Below are positions 18,354 to 25,826 of a stretch of DNA of 64,000 bases, piece after piece. The notes under the pieces are model-generated. The model worked only from the letters and a program-made list of their open reading frames with translations. It was not told the origin of the DNA and ran no database searches. The DNA comes from Bacillus solitudinis. GTDB lineage: Bacteria > Bacillota > Bacilli > Bacillales > Bacillaceae_D. Numbering within the stretch: the stretch's first letter is position 1; each line of letters begins with the position of its first letter. The position numbers were made by a program, and so were the translations under genes. The stretch lies in NCBI RefSeq assembly GCF_002797395.1, contig NZ_KZ454943.1:1-64000 (forward strand), read 5' to 3'.

Positions 18354-18400
18354 GAAAAAAAGCACCTTCAAATTTTAGTTGTGGCTAAAATTCGGGGTGC
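18354..18400 (-). terminator. Terminator of the esterase gene
   Basis: On the minus strand GCACC...AATTTTAG pairs across a short loop with CTAAAATT...GGTGC, followed by seven T. It lies 20 bp beyond the esterase stop codon. Confidence 0.85.
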
Positions 18401-18420
18401 AGTTCATTTATGCTAGGCTT

Positions 18421-19593
18421 CTATTTAATAAACGGAATAAAGGTAAGTGCCTTCTTACCTATTAGAAAGCTTCCGATTGCATATGCTTCAGCTTCTTCTT
18501 GAATTTGTTGCCTACCCTCTTCTACACCTTCAAATACATGAAGTTGATAAGACTCATAAGGAATGTCTTGTTTAAAAGCTTGATTCAAAAAGCTTGCCGT
18601 TTGTGATAAACCATGATTTCCCCGATACATTACCTCATAAAACGAGACAAATCCATGCATTACTCCATTATAGCGAATGGAACGGACAGGAACTCTATGT
18701 TCTGATAAACGTTTTGCATAAGCTTCACCCTCATCTCTTAATGGATCAAATTCTGCTGTAATGACTAATGCTGGTGGTAAGTTATATAAATGAGTAGCTT
18801 CTAAAGGTGAAGTATAAGGTAAAGCCCACATTGACTCATCGGGTGTATATAATTCACGAGCACGTAGCATGACATTTCGAGAAAGTAAATAATAGCCACT
18901 ATCATATTCTTCTCTTGATGCAAAGTCGACATCTAAAAATGTTGTAAGCGGATACAACAATGCCTGAGCAGTAATATTTGGACCGCCTCTATCCCGAGAC
19001 ATTAATGAAACAACAGTAGCCAAATTTCCTCCAGCACTATCCCCAACTACAGCTATCCTTTCTGGATCTCCACCGTGCTCCTTTGCGTGGTCTCTCGCCC
19101 AAACAAGTGCATCGTAGCTATCCTCAATTGCAGCTGGAAAAGGATGCTTCGGCGCAACTCTGTAGCCAACAGCAATTACAATGCTTTTTGTTCGTCCTGC
19201 AAGGGAGCGAATGATATTGTCATGAGTATTAATACTTCCATAACCCTCCATGAAGGCGCCGCCATGATAATATATAATAACCGGGTATGATTCACCTTCA
19301 ATAGGTTTGTATATTCTGAGTGGTATCTCGCCACCATCTGAAATAGGAATTGTTAGGTTTTCACGAGTATATGTTGCCTTGCCTGACTTTGCTAGAAAAC
19401 TAGGTGGTTTCATATTAGCTGTCACTAAATTATTGTGAACAGCGTGTAGTAGCACCGCTGTTTTTGGAGGAACCTTACCAGCTTCTGTATGAGTCCAAGC
19501 TTGTACGGATATGATCACAAATAATGTTAAAACGATACAAGTTAAAGTTGTCACTAATGCAATCAACTTTAATTGTTTAAGTATTTTTTTCAT
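18421..19593 (-). CDS. HSL-family alpha/beta hydrolase (esterase/lipase), membrane anchored
   Basis: 390-aa carboxylesterase of the hormone-sensitive lipase group. A single N-terminal hydrophobic helix (about residues 9-32) should anchor or export it. YYHGGAFMEG holds the oxyanion-hole HGGA, VVGDSAGGN the nucleophile Ser, EFDPLRDEGEAYA the Asp, and VMHGF the catalytic His. A C-terminal tail of about 40 residues extends past the usual domain. The natural ester substrate is unknown. It stands alone with its own terminator. Confidence 0.88.
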   Translation of the reverse strand: MKKILKQLKLIALVTTLTCIVLTLFVIISVQAWTHTEAGKVPPKTAVLLHAVHNNLVTANMKPPSFLAKSGKATYTRENLTIPISDGGEIPLRIYKPIEGESYPVIIYYHGGAFMEGYGSINTHDNIIRSLAGRTKSIVIAVGYRVAPKHPFPAAIEDSYDALVWARDHAKEHGGDPERIAVVGDSAGGNLATVVSLMSRDRGGPNITAQALLYPLTTFLDVDFASREEYDSGYYLLSRNVMLRARELYTPDESMWALPYTSPLEATHLYNLPPALVITAEFDPLRDEGEAYAKRLSEHRVPVRSIRYNGVMHGFVSFYEVMYRGNHGLSQTASFLNQAFKQDIPYESYQLHVFEGVEEGRQQIQEEAEAYAIGSFLIGKKALTFIPFIK

Positions 19594-20094
19594 CTAACTC
19601 CCCTCCCCAAAAGAAAAAAATCAGACTTTTTTGTATTTAATATTATTATATCAGAGAATAATGTTTTTCGTTATAGAATTTAAGATATTTTTTTATAATT
19701 TTTCACAATTGGTCAAAGGCACCTAAAATTAGGGAGCGCTTACATTATTGTTATAAGTTAATTAGATAAGGTAGTAACTCCGCTCATTGCTTAGATTGTA
19801 TGTCATAAGGTCAAAAACTCACCGTATGCCCCACTTATCAACCATTCCTAGAATTACTTATTGCTATATAAAATTCATAAAAGAGAAAAATTATTTAAAC
19901 ATAGTAATTTATCCTCTATTTGGGAATCGGTAACTCAAGCCTTTCGAAAATCCGATTTAAATTCTTTGTGATATAGAAAGGCTTTTACAATGATGCCAAG
20001 CTAGAACGAAAAACTCCTCTTTGTGTAATAAATGAAATATAGCGAATTCTAGGTATTTACCCATACTCTTTAAGGATGCTTGCATAAAATATGA
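19594..20094. other. Intergenic stretch with a decayed palindrome
   Basis: About 500 bp without a convincing gene between divergent neighbours. It holds the esterase promoter region at its left and a degenerate copy of the dispersed palindrome at 19797-19834 (TGTCATAAGGT with a damaged right arm). I see nothing else with structure. Confidence 0.6.
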
Positions 20095-20121
20095 TTGGTA
20101 TTTATACAAGGAGGTACAAAA

Positions 20122-20373
20122 ATGACTCATCCTTCAACTAACAAGCAATCATTACAGAATTCACCTAATCGACCGAAGATGGTCGCAAATGTTGATCCAT
20201 TTATTGTTCAAACATTACAAACAATTAAAGGTTCAAAAGTTGTTGTTGAAACAAGTAGAGGAAGTGTTCGGGGTACACTTGCGGATGTAAAGCCTGACTA
20301 TATCCTCCTTGAAGCCAGCAATGCCTCTTTTTTTGTCCGAATACAAGAAATTGTATGGATTATGCATTCCTAA
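20122..20373 (+). CDS. DUF2642-family small protein
   Basis: 83-aa protein of the DUF2642 type, resembling YuzF-like spore-former proteins. The core from about residue 29 (FIVQTLQTIKGSKVVVETSRG) to ILLEASNASFFVRIQEIVWI looks like a small five-strand beta barrel. The start at ATG 20122 follows AAGGAGG; an upstream in-frame start at 20095 is ignored because that site would then be internal. A palindromic terminator follows at 20425. Role unknown. Confidence 0.8.
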   Translation: MTHPSTNKQSLQNSPNRPKMVANVDPFIVQTLQTIKGSKVVVETSRGSVRGTLADVKPDYILLEASNASFFVRIQEIVWIMHS

Positions 20374-20424
20374 AGGGTTCTTATCTATAATTAAGTATGT
20401 ACACTACTGTAAATAAAGATAATA

Positions 20425-20474
20425 GAGGGGTTGTGTCATAAGGCCAAAAAATCGCCCTTATGACACAACCCCTC
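20425..20474. repeat. Long palindrome, bidirectional terminator, dispersed repeat copy 3
   Basis: Arms GAGGGGTTGTGTCATAAGG and its complement (19 bp each) flank a 12-nt loop between the convergent DUF2642 and HesB genes. Seventeen of the 19 arm positions match copy 1 near 3.8 kb consecutively. Confidence 0.85.
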
Positions 20475-20481
20475 ATAATTA

Positions 20482-20784
20482 TTACACCGTTGGTTCTTCG
20501 TAAATAAATTCAATTTCATCCGTTTTACGACTATATTTTACTTTCAGGTTGTAATCTTTAAAAAACCATAAGTCCTCTTCTTCTACAAAGAATTTGATCC
20601 CGTCAACTTCTTCTAGTGCTCCTATTGTTGCAGGGGTATCTTGATTAATACCGAGTGAAAAACCGTTTTGTATCGATGCACATCCACCATACCGAGCGAA
20701 AAATCTAATATACTCATTCTCTCCGTTTAAAGAAAATTGTTCTCTAAACCAAGTTAAAGCTGGCTTTGTCACTTGTATATTCAA
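20482..20784 (-). CDS. HesB/IscA-like protein, YneR type (Cys form)
   Basis: 100-aa protein of the HesB-like fold, close in pattern to B. subtilis YneR. FFARYGGCASIQNGFSLGI carries a single cysteine where A-type Fe-S proteins have their first ligand; the C-terminal CxC pair of true IscA is absent, so Fe-S carriage is doubtful. It lies within 5 kb of two UGA-containing HesB-like genes (23236 and 25397). It is monocistronic and ends against a palindromic terminator. Confidence 0.82.
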   Translation of the reverse strand: MNIQVTKPALTWFREQFSLNGENEYIRFFARYGGCASIQNGFSLGINQDTPATIGALEEVDGIKFFVEEEDLWFFKDYNLKVKYSRKTDEIEFIYEEPTV

Positions 20785-20931
20785 TGTTTACACTCCTCTT
20801 ACCTCATTTTCCATATGATACCAAATGTTGTTTGTTTTTGTCTAGGACAAGCCTTTTTTTGTTTCCTTTACGCAACTTTATTTCCTTAGGTGAATATTTT
20901 ATTATTATAAATCTACAAGGAGATGTACTAC

Positions 20932-21039
20932 ATGCCCATTAAGAAAAAGACTCTACATTATGCTTTGCTATTGTGTAAACTTGGCATTATCACTGAAAAA
21001 CAAAAAAACGAACTTTACTCAACTCCTGATAAAAAGTAA
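20932..21039 (+). CDS. Short basic protein, 35 aa, unknown
   Basis: ATG 20932 follows AAGGAGA at good spacing and opens a 35-aa lysine-rich frame (starts MPIKKKTLHYALLLCKLGII). It ends just before the shared terminator hairpin at 21043-21062, which fits a real short transcript. No family recognised. Moderately likely to be a true small gene. Confidence 0.55.
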   Translation: MPIKKKTLHYALLLCKLGIITEKQKNELYSTPDKK

Positions 21040-21042
21040 AGA

Positions 21043-21062
21043 GCCGGGCATGCATACCCGGC
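21043..21062. terminator. Bidirectional hairpin between small ORF and cheV
   Basis: GCCGGG and CCCGGC arms around an 8-nt loop, with T-rich sequence on both sides. It can end both the plus-strand small ORF and cheV on the minus strand. Confidence 0.75.
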
Positions 21063-21071
21063 AACCTTCTT

Positions 21072-21992
21072 TTATTCATTACTAAGGATGAATTGATCAA
21101 GCATTTCAACAAGTTGTACAATTTCTGGTTTACTAATTTGGGCATCCGCACCAACAATTTCTCCTTTATGGAACAAATCATCTGTAATTAATGAAGAGAA
21201 AATTATTACTGGTACTTGATTTAACTCCGGTGATTCCTTGATTCGCCGAGTCAAATGGTGGCCGTCCATTTGTGGCATCTCAATGTCCGTGATAATAACA
21301 TCGACTGTTTTCTCGACTTCATCTTTATCTTTTTCACTTATTTGTTCTAAATAGTTCCATGCCAACCGACCATTTTCAAAAAATGTTAATTGATCATAGC
21401 CAGCTTCTGATAAGGTATCCTGTAATAATTTGCGTAATATCGCTGAATCCTCCGCAATAACAATCCGCTTCAAAGATCGCTGACGTGGTCCCATTGCCTT
21501 AACTTTTTCAATGCTAAGCCCTGATTCAGGACTAATGTCTACAACGATTTTTTCGAAATCTAGAAGTAGCGCCATTCCTTCATCCATTTTTACAATACCA
21601 ATGGTTTGGGCTTGCATCCCTTGAGAAAGTTCGCTAGGCTTTTCAATCTGTTCCCAAGAAATCCGATGAATTCTGGAAACGCTGTGAACATGAAATGCAA
21701 CCTTCATCTTATTCAGTTCAGAGATAATAAACTTATCCGTTTCTGGCTGTCCAGAAGGGGGCATATTAAGTACTTTTGCTAAATCAACAACAGGTATTAC
21801 TTCCTGTCTTAAACGGATTACCCCTTCCACATTAGGATGACCATTTGGTGTATCTGTGATAGGCAAAGGATTAATAATCTCTCGCACTTTCAACACATTT
21901 ATACCAAACGTACTATGACCAATTGAAAACATCACGAGTTCTAACTCATTTGTTCCACTTTCAAGTAGTATATTACTTTTTGAATCGCTCAT
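21072..21992 (-). CDS. cheV: Chemotaxis adaptor-response regulator CheV
   Basis: 306-aa fusion of an N-terminal CheW-like domain (about 10-150) and a C-terminal receiver domain (about 180-300). The first couples receptors to CheA. The receiver holds IVIAEDSAILRKLL, the phosphoacceptor in DVIITDIEMPQMDG, and the KPEIV lysine. Start chosen at ATG 21992 after GGAGGG; a longer frame to 22022 has no ribosome site. A chemoreceptor gene is present at 53958. Confidence 0.95.
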   Translation of the reverse strand: MSDSKSNILLESGTNELELVMFSIGHSTFGINVLKVREIINPLPITDTPNGHPNVEGVIRLRQEVIPVVDLAKVLNMPPSGQPETDKFIISELNKMKVAFHVHSVSRIHRISWEQIEKPSELSQGMQAQTIGIVKMDEGMALLLDFEKIVVDISPESGLSIEKVKAMGPRQRSLKRIVIAEDSAILRKLLQDTLSEAGYDQLTFFENGRLAWNYLEQISEKDKDEVEKTVDVIITDIEMPQMDGHHLTRRIKESPELNQVPVIIFSSLITDDLFHKGEIVGADAQISKPEIVQLVEMLDQFILSNE

Positions 21993-22167
21993 AAAACACC
22001 CTCCATTTTCAAGCTCTCTCATTCTAATAATGATTCATTACGAAATAATGATTAGTAATAGTTTATAGGAATAATGAATGAATGAGCAATAAAAACTTTT
22101 ATATTTATCACTTTTTTCCTGTGAAGAAGTACCTTTTCACCGAGATATATGATGAAACAAACAAAAA

Positions 22168-22203
22168 AAGAAACCAAAAGAAATGCTTCCTCCCTTTGGT
22201 TTC
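22168..22203 (-). terminator. Terminator of the SurA-like lipoprotein gene
   Basis: On the minus strand GAAACCAAAG pairs with CTTTTGGTTTC across a 14-nt loop and is followed by TTTTTTTG. Confidence 0.8.
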
Positions 22204-22214
22204 CTATTTTTTTA

Positions 22215-22979
22215 TTAAATATGGATAGTAATCTCACTATTTGCTTTTAGCTCTTCAATAAGAGCCATCATTTGCTCTTGTTGCTTTTGAGATTGAAGTT
22301 GGGTCTCCAACTCACCTTTATATTCTTCGAAAGTTGGAATTTCCGCTTCATCCGTTTCTGGATTTGAAGCGACCATTTCATCATAAGTTGAACGAAGTTC
22401 TTCTTCTGTAACTTCCGGCTCGTCCACATGTTCAGTCATATATTTTTCAACTTTGACTTGAACAGCTAAATCCTCACGAAATTCTTCTAATGTAAGATTT
22501 TCTGCTTTTAACGCTTCCTCAAGTTGTTCTACAGATTCAAATTGATATTGCTCTAACTGTGAATTTAGCTCTGCCTCAATTTCCTCTTCAGATGCTTTAA
22601 TTCCTTGATCAGCTGCAGCTTGGACTAAAATTTCACGATTGACAAGCTGGTCAACCACTCCTTGCTTTATCATATCTAGCAATTCTGCTCCATCTTCACT
22701 AGCTAAATCCATTCCTTGAGCAGCGTACATGCTTGCTTCACGCTCTAATAATGAAATAAACAATTCTTTTTCAATATCTTGTCCATTTATTGTTGCAACG
22801 ACTTCAGGAATATCCTCTGTATCTAAGCTTGCTTCGCTATCTTCTTCCGGAAGTTCCTCCGTTAGTGGCGCTTCCTCAGGAACAGTCTCATCCTCAACAG
22901 CTTCAGGTTCATCACCACAAGCCATAAGTGCAAACGAAAGCCCAAATATTAATATTCCTAGTCCGATTTTTTTCTTCAT
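22215..22979 (-). CDS. SurA-N/PrsA-like lipoprotein without PPIase domain
   Basis: 254-aa secreted lipoprotein. The signal peptide ends in LMAC, so Cys21 is the lipidated residue. An acidic linker leads to a SurA N-terminal-like helical chaperone domain (VATINGQDIEKELFISLLE through the Gln/Glu-rich C-terminus). No parvulin domain is present, so it is probably a membrane-surface chaperone and not an isomerase. The start is ATG 22979 after AAGGGG; a TTG at 23000 is less likely. Confidence 0.82.
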   Translation of the reverse strand: MKKKIGLGILIFGLSFALMACGDEPEAVEDETVPEEAPLTEELPEEDSEASLDTEDIPEVVATINGQDIEKELFISLLEREASMYAAQGMDLASEDGAELLDMIKQGVVDQLVNREILVQAAADQGIKASEEEIEAELNSQLEQYQFESVEQLEEALKAENLTLEEFREDLAVQVKVEKYMTEHVDEPEVTEEELRSTYDEMVASNPETDEAEIPTFEEYKGELETQLQSQKQQEQMMALIEELKANSEITIHI

Positions 22980-23235
22980 TTTTAAAATTACCCCTTTCAA
23001 TTCTGCATTAAGATAATTGTAACATATTTAAATCCCTTGTTTTAGGTTAAGCATACCTTTGGAGGATGTTCAGCCTCATTTTTATGTAATGTTATGAAAA
23101 AAAATACAACCATAAAGCCCTTGTTTATAAAGTGTCTAGCTTGAAGTAATTATCAATCTTGAAAAACTTTGTAAAAACAAAACCATACAAAAAGGCAGTC
23201 CTTATTGTGATAAGTGACATACCTTTTTTGATTAA

Positions 23236-23520
23236 TTAACAGCAATCTTGGCCGCTACCAACCATGACCAATCCTTCTCCTGTTTCATTTTTTTGAAAAT
23301 CAAGAGTTAGATCATTTACATGAGAAACAACATTCTCTTCAAAAGCAACCTCGATGTCATTGATTATTTCACGCTTATCGGTTTCTGCCGGCTCATCCAG
23401 AGCTAGCCCTAACTTAGGACCTCCTCAACCCATACCGGCAAAAACAACACGAATTGTTTTTACTTCATGTTCTTTCATCGTTTCCATAATAAAGTCTCTA
23501 GCACGATCTGTAATATTCAA
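23236..23520 (-). CDS. HesB-like selenoprotein with in-frame UGA (Sec32)
   Basis: 94-aa HesB-like protein read through UGA at 23425-23427 as selenocysteine. It starts at TTG 23520 after GAGGTGA and runs through FAGMG-U-GGPKLGLALDEP to a C-terminal GSGQDCC. The Sec replaces the conserved first ligand Cys of the HesB/IscA fold; a family of HesB-like selenoproteins with Sec at this place is known. A hairpin GCTC-TGGAT-GAGC starts 21 nt after the UGA, within bacterial SECIS distance. selA, selB, selD and selC are all in this window. Likely an Fe-S or redox role. Standard callers would split or miss it. Confidence 0.88.
23391..23403 (-). promoter_or_regulatory. Candidate bSECIS hairpin of HesB-like selenoprotein 1
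   Basis: GCTC-TGGAT-GAGC, a 4-bp stem with a 5-nt loop, starts 21 nt after the UGA. The identical 13-nt sequence occurs at the equivalent place in the second HesB-like selenoprotein gene. It also encodes the conserved ALDE residues, so conservation alone is not proof. Confidence 0.6.
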
Positions 23521-23585
23521 TCTATTTCACCTCACTTCACTAATAAGTATAGCTGATTTTTAAAAGTTTTTCATGTCAAATGACT

Positions 23586-24512
23586 TTAACGTGGCACTAA
23601 TCTTTTAAAATTCCCACCAGCAAATCCTTGAACGATATCCTCTGAAAAGTGCTTTTTTAACTCAGTTATAAGATTGTGAAATTGTCCTGAATGTTGCAAA
23701 TTGTCCACATAGACTGAAATACCATCAAAATCAGATCCAAAACCTAAGTGATTCTCTGCCCCCAAACCACACATATAGTCAAAATGCGCAATGATATCAG
23801 ATATTGTTGCTGTTTCTTTCCCTGTCAAAAACAAAGGATGAAAGACTATTCCAATATACCCGTTTTTTTCGACTAAAGCCTTTATTTGTTCATTTGAAAG
23901 ATTCCTCGGATGATTACAAAGTGAAAAAGCGTTTGAGTGACTAGCAATTGGATAGTTTGCGATTTCAATAACGTCCCAAAATCCCTTCACATGAAGATGA
24001 GAGACATCTGTTAGAACATTACGACTATTGTTCAAATAAACCGCTTGTTTGCCTAATTCACTTAAGCCCGCACCTCTAGACTCCCCTACACCGTCTGCAA
24101 ATAAATTTGCTTGATTCCACGTGATTCCAACAGATAAGACACCCAATTGATATAAAACCCTTAGCTTTGTTAAATCATTCCCTATTCCATCTAAGCCCTC
24201 AATAGTTAAAACTGCACCTACTTGATTATGATTCAATTTGGCTAAATCAGACCATTTTTTTATATGTTTCATGTCCGGAAACTTTAACATCGCCTCATAA
24301 AACAAGTCAATTTGCTCTAGTATCACTTGAAACTTCTGATCCTGAGGTATATACGGCTCTACAAATATAGCAAAGAATTGGACCTGCACATCCCCTGCTT
24401 TGAGGCGTTGTAAATTTGCATCAATATCAAGATCGTTTAGAAATGAACGATTTGGATTTTCCCACAGCTTTAACAGTGCATCACAATGCGTATCAATTAT
24501 CGAAATCTTAAT
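23586..24512 (-). CDS. Membrane-dipeptidase family (M19) peptidase, probable AUU start
   Basis: 308-aa zinc dipeptidase of family M19, cleaving dipeptides. The essential zinc motif DTHCDAL lies at residues 7-13 of the frame. No ATG, GTG or TTG exists between the upstream in-frame stop and this motif. The only well-placed start is ATT 24512, 7 nt after AGGAGG. Other family motifs are LTIEGLDGIG, SHSNAFSLCNHPRNLSN and GFGSDFDGI. Starting at a later Val/Met codon would delete the zinc site. Either a rare AUU start or a point mutation of ATG. Confidence 0.87.
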   Translation of the reverse strand: MKISIIDTHCDALLKLWENPNRSFLNDLDIDANLQRLKAGDVQVQFFAIFVEPYIPQDQKFQVILEQIDLFYEAMLKFPDMKHIKKWSDLAKLNHNQVGAVLTIEGLDGIGNDLTKLRVLYQLGVLSVGITWNQANLFADGVGESRGAGLSELGKQAVYLNNSRNVLTDVSHLHVKGFWDVIEIANYPIASHSNAFSLCNHPRNLSNEQIKALVEKNGYIGIVFHPLFLTGKETATISDIIAHFDYMCGLGAENHLGFGSDFDGISVYVDNLQHSGQFHNLITELKKHFSEDIVQGFAGGNFKRLVPR

Positions 24513-24614
24513 ATAAATTCCTCCTACAAAATCAGGTTTGATTATTCACCATTTTTATTTCTTTATCATACATATAGAATAAAGTAAATGTTATGTTAGA
24601 ATGGAGGGATTTTC

Positions 24615-25049
24615 TTGTCTGAAAAACACTCAAAACCTCGCAAGCTCCCAAATGGCTATCAGGACATTTTGAGGTCAATTGATGATTTTTTTCAACAAAC
24701 GTATCAACAGTTACAGGAATACCCATTATTCAATTCTCCTATTCCAACTCGAGTAATTGAAAATAAAGATGTATTTATTATCGAAGCTGATTTGCCAGGA
24801 ATTGATAAAAATCAAATCCAATTAGATATTTACCGACAATCGGTTCGGATTCGTGTTCACCATCATGAGGAGGTTCAGGTAAACGATGAAAAGCTTGATG
24901 TTGTTCAGAAACAAGCTTCCTCTCAAGTACGTGAACGAATAATCCCCATTCCTTTTGCTGTTTCAGAAAATGATGTTACAGCTACTTATCGAAATGGCCT
25001 ATTAAGAATAAAGCTTCCCAATAACCGACGAAATATAGAAATCGACTAA
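24615..25049 (+). CDS. Hsp20/alpha-crystallin family protein, second paralogue
   Basis: 144-aa small heat-shock-like protein. The alpha-crystallin domain spans about residues 45-140 (VIENKDVFIIEADLPGIDKNQ through TYRNGLLRIKLPN). It starts at TTG 24615 behind GGAGGG. It is followed 19 bp later by a YppG-like gene, suggesting a two-gene unit, possibly spore-related. It is only distantly like the Hsp20 at 17421. Confidence 0.87.
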   Translation: MSEKHSKPRKLPNGYQDILRSIDDFFQQTYQQLQEYPLFNSPIPTRVIENKDVFIIEADLPGIDKNQIQLDIYRQSVRIRVHHHEEVQVNDEKLDVVQKQASSQVRERIIPIPFAVSENDVTATYRNGLLRIKLPNNRRNIEID

Positions 25050-25068
25050 TTATCAGGAGGGATGTAGT

Positions 25069-25395
25069 ATGTTTGGACCACAACCTTGGTATCATCAACA
25101 GCAAAGACCATTATCTACCCGTCCACCGATACCACCTAATTATTCTCCACAGCAAAGGCCGCCACAACCGTGGGGAATGCCAATGCACCATCAAATACAA
25201 CATTTTTCAAACCATCCTCAGGGCTATCAAATGCCGAATGTAAAAAAGCCCTCGATGTTTAAAACTGCCTTTACATCAGAGGACGGAAAATTTGATGTTG
25301 GAAAAACTGTTCAAACGGTTGATCAAGTGGTGAAAACTGTTCATCAAGTCTCGCCACTCGTCAAACAAGTCGGAGCATTTTTCATAAAAAAATAA
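25069..25395 (+). CDS. YppG-like spore protein
   Basis: 108-aa Pro/Gln/His-rich protein. The first 65 residues are low complexity (QQRPLSTRPPIPPNYSPQQR and similar). The C-terminus, FKTAFTSEDGKFDVGKTVQ through HQVSPLVKQVGAFF, matches the YppG pattern of spore-forming bacilli, thought to be coat-associated. CAGGAGGGATG precedes the ATG. It is probably cotranscribed with the Hsp20 gene upstream. Confidence 0.78.
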   Translation: MFGPQPWYHQQQRPLSTRPPIPPNYSPQQRPPQPWGMPMHHQIQHFSNHPQGYQMPNVKKPSMFKTAFTSEDGKFDVGKTVQTVDQVVKTVHQVSPLVKQVGAFFIKK

Positions 25396-25396
25396 C

Positions 25397-25702
25397 TTAT
25401 TTCCTCAATCTTAACCCATAGGCGAGTGTTTGATTTGAGTTAATCATTTTTAACCCTTGAGTAGGTTTAAAATCTATTTTTAAGTAATTCCCTATTTCTT
25501 CTTTCGCTTTCTGGTCATAAATGAAAGGAATAAAGTCAATTTCAATTGCATTATCTTCTTGTCTCGGCTCATCCAGAGCGAGATAAAACTCAATCATCGT
25601 ACTTCATTCAAATGTATCTCTAGCAACGATACGCACGGCACGTTCATCCTTGATCGTGCCCTTTAAATGTTTAAGTGCCATTTCAGTTACAACAATATTC
25701 AC
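25397..25702 (-). CDS. HesB/IscA-like selenoprotein with in-frame UGA (Sec33)
   Basis: 101-aa HesB-like protein. GTG 25702 lies 7 nt after AGGGGG. The frame runs VNIVVTEMALKHLKGTIKDE to ARDTFE-U-STMIEFYLALDEP, with UGA at 25604-25606. Counting from the LALDEP-type motif, the Sec aligns with the first conserved Cys of IscA. The C-terminal CxC of IscA is not present (ends AYGLRLRK). A 4+4-bp hairpin with loop TGGAT follows about 20 nt after the UGA. Without Sec it would look like a pseudogene, but both halves are intact and in frame. Confidence 0.8.
25562..25583 (-). promoter_or_regulatory. Candidate bSECIS hairpin of HesB-like selenoprotein 2
   Basis: TCTC-GCTC pairs with GAGC-(C)-GAGA around loop TGGAT, 8 bp with one bulged C, beginning 20 nt after the UGA. 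The apical 13 nt are identical to those of the other HesB-like selenoprotein gene at 23391-23403. Confidence 0.68.
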
Positions 25703-25826
25703 GGTTCAGCCCCCTCTCACGAATTTTAACATAATATATTGTATCAGCTACTAAACTTAGAAGCTACTGTGCAGTAGAAGGTATCAGATAGAGATACTCA
25801 TTTACAACGATACCCATCTAATTCTT

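Noticed and set aside
23425..23427. Stop codon taken as a pseudogene mark in the HesB-like gene (also 25604, 43789 and 44002)
   Set aside because: Each is a single UGA at a catalytic or ligand cysteine position, followed by a SECIS-like hairpin, with intact frames and the full Sec machinery nearby.
24532..24726. 64-aa minus-strand frame before the dipeptidase as its N-terminus
   Set aside because: It is in a different frame, overlaps the Hsp20 start and ends before the dipeptidase ribosome site.
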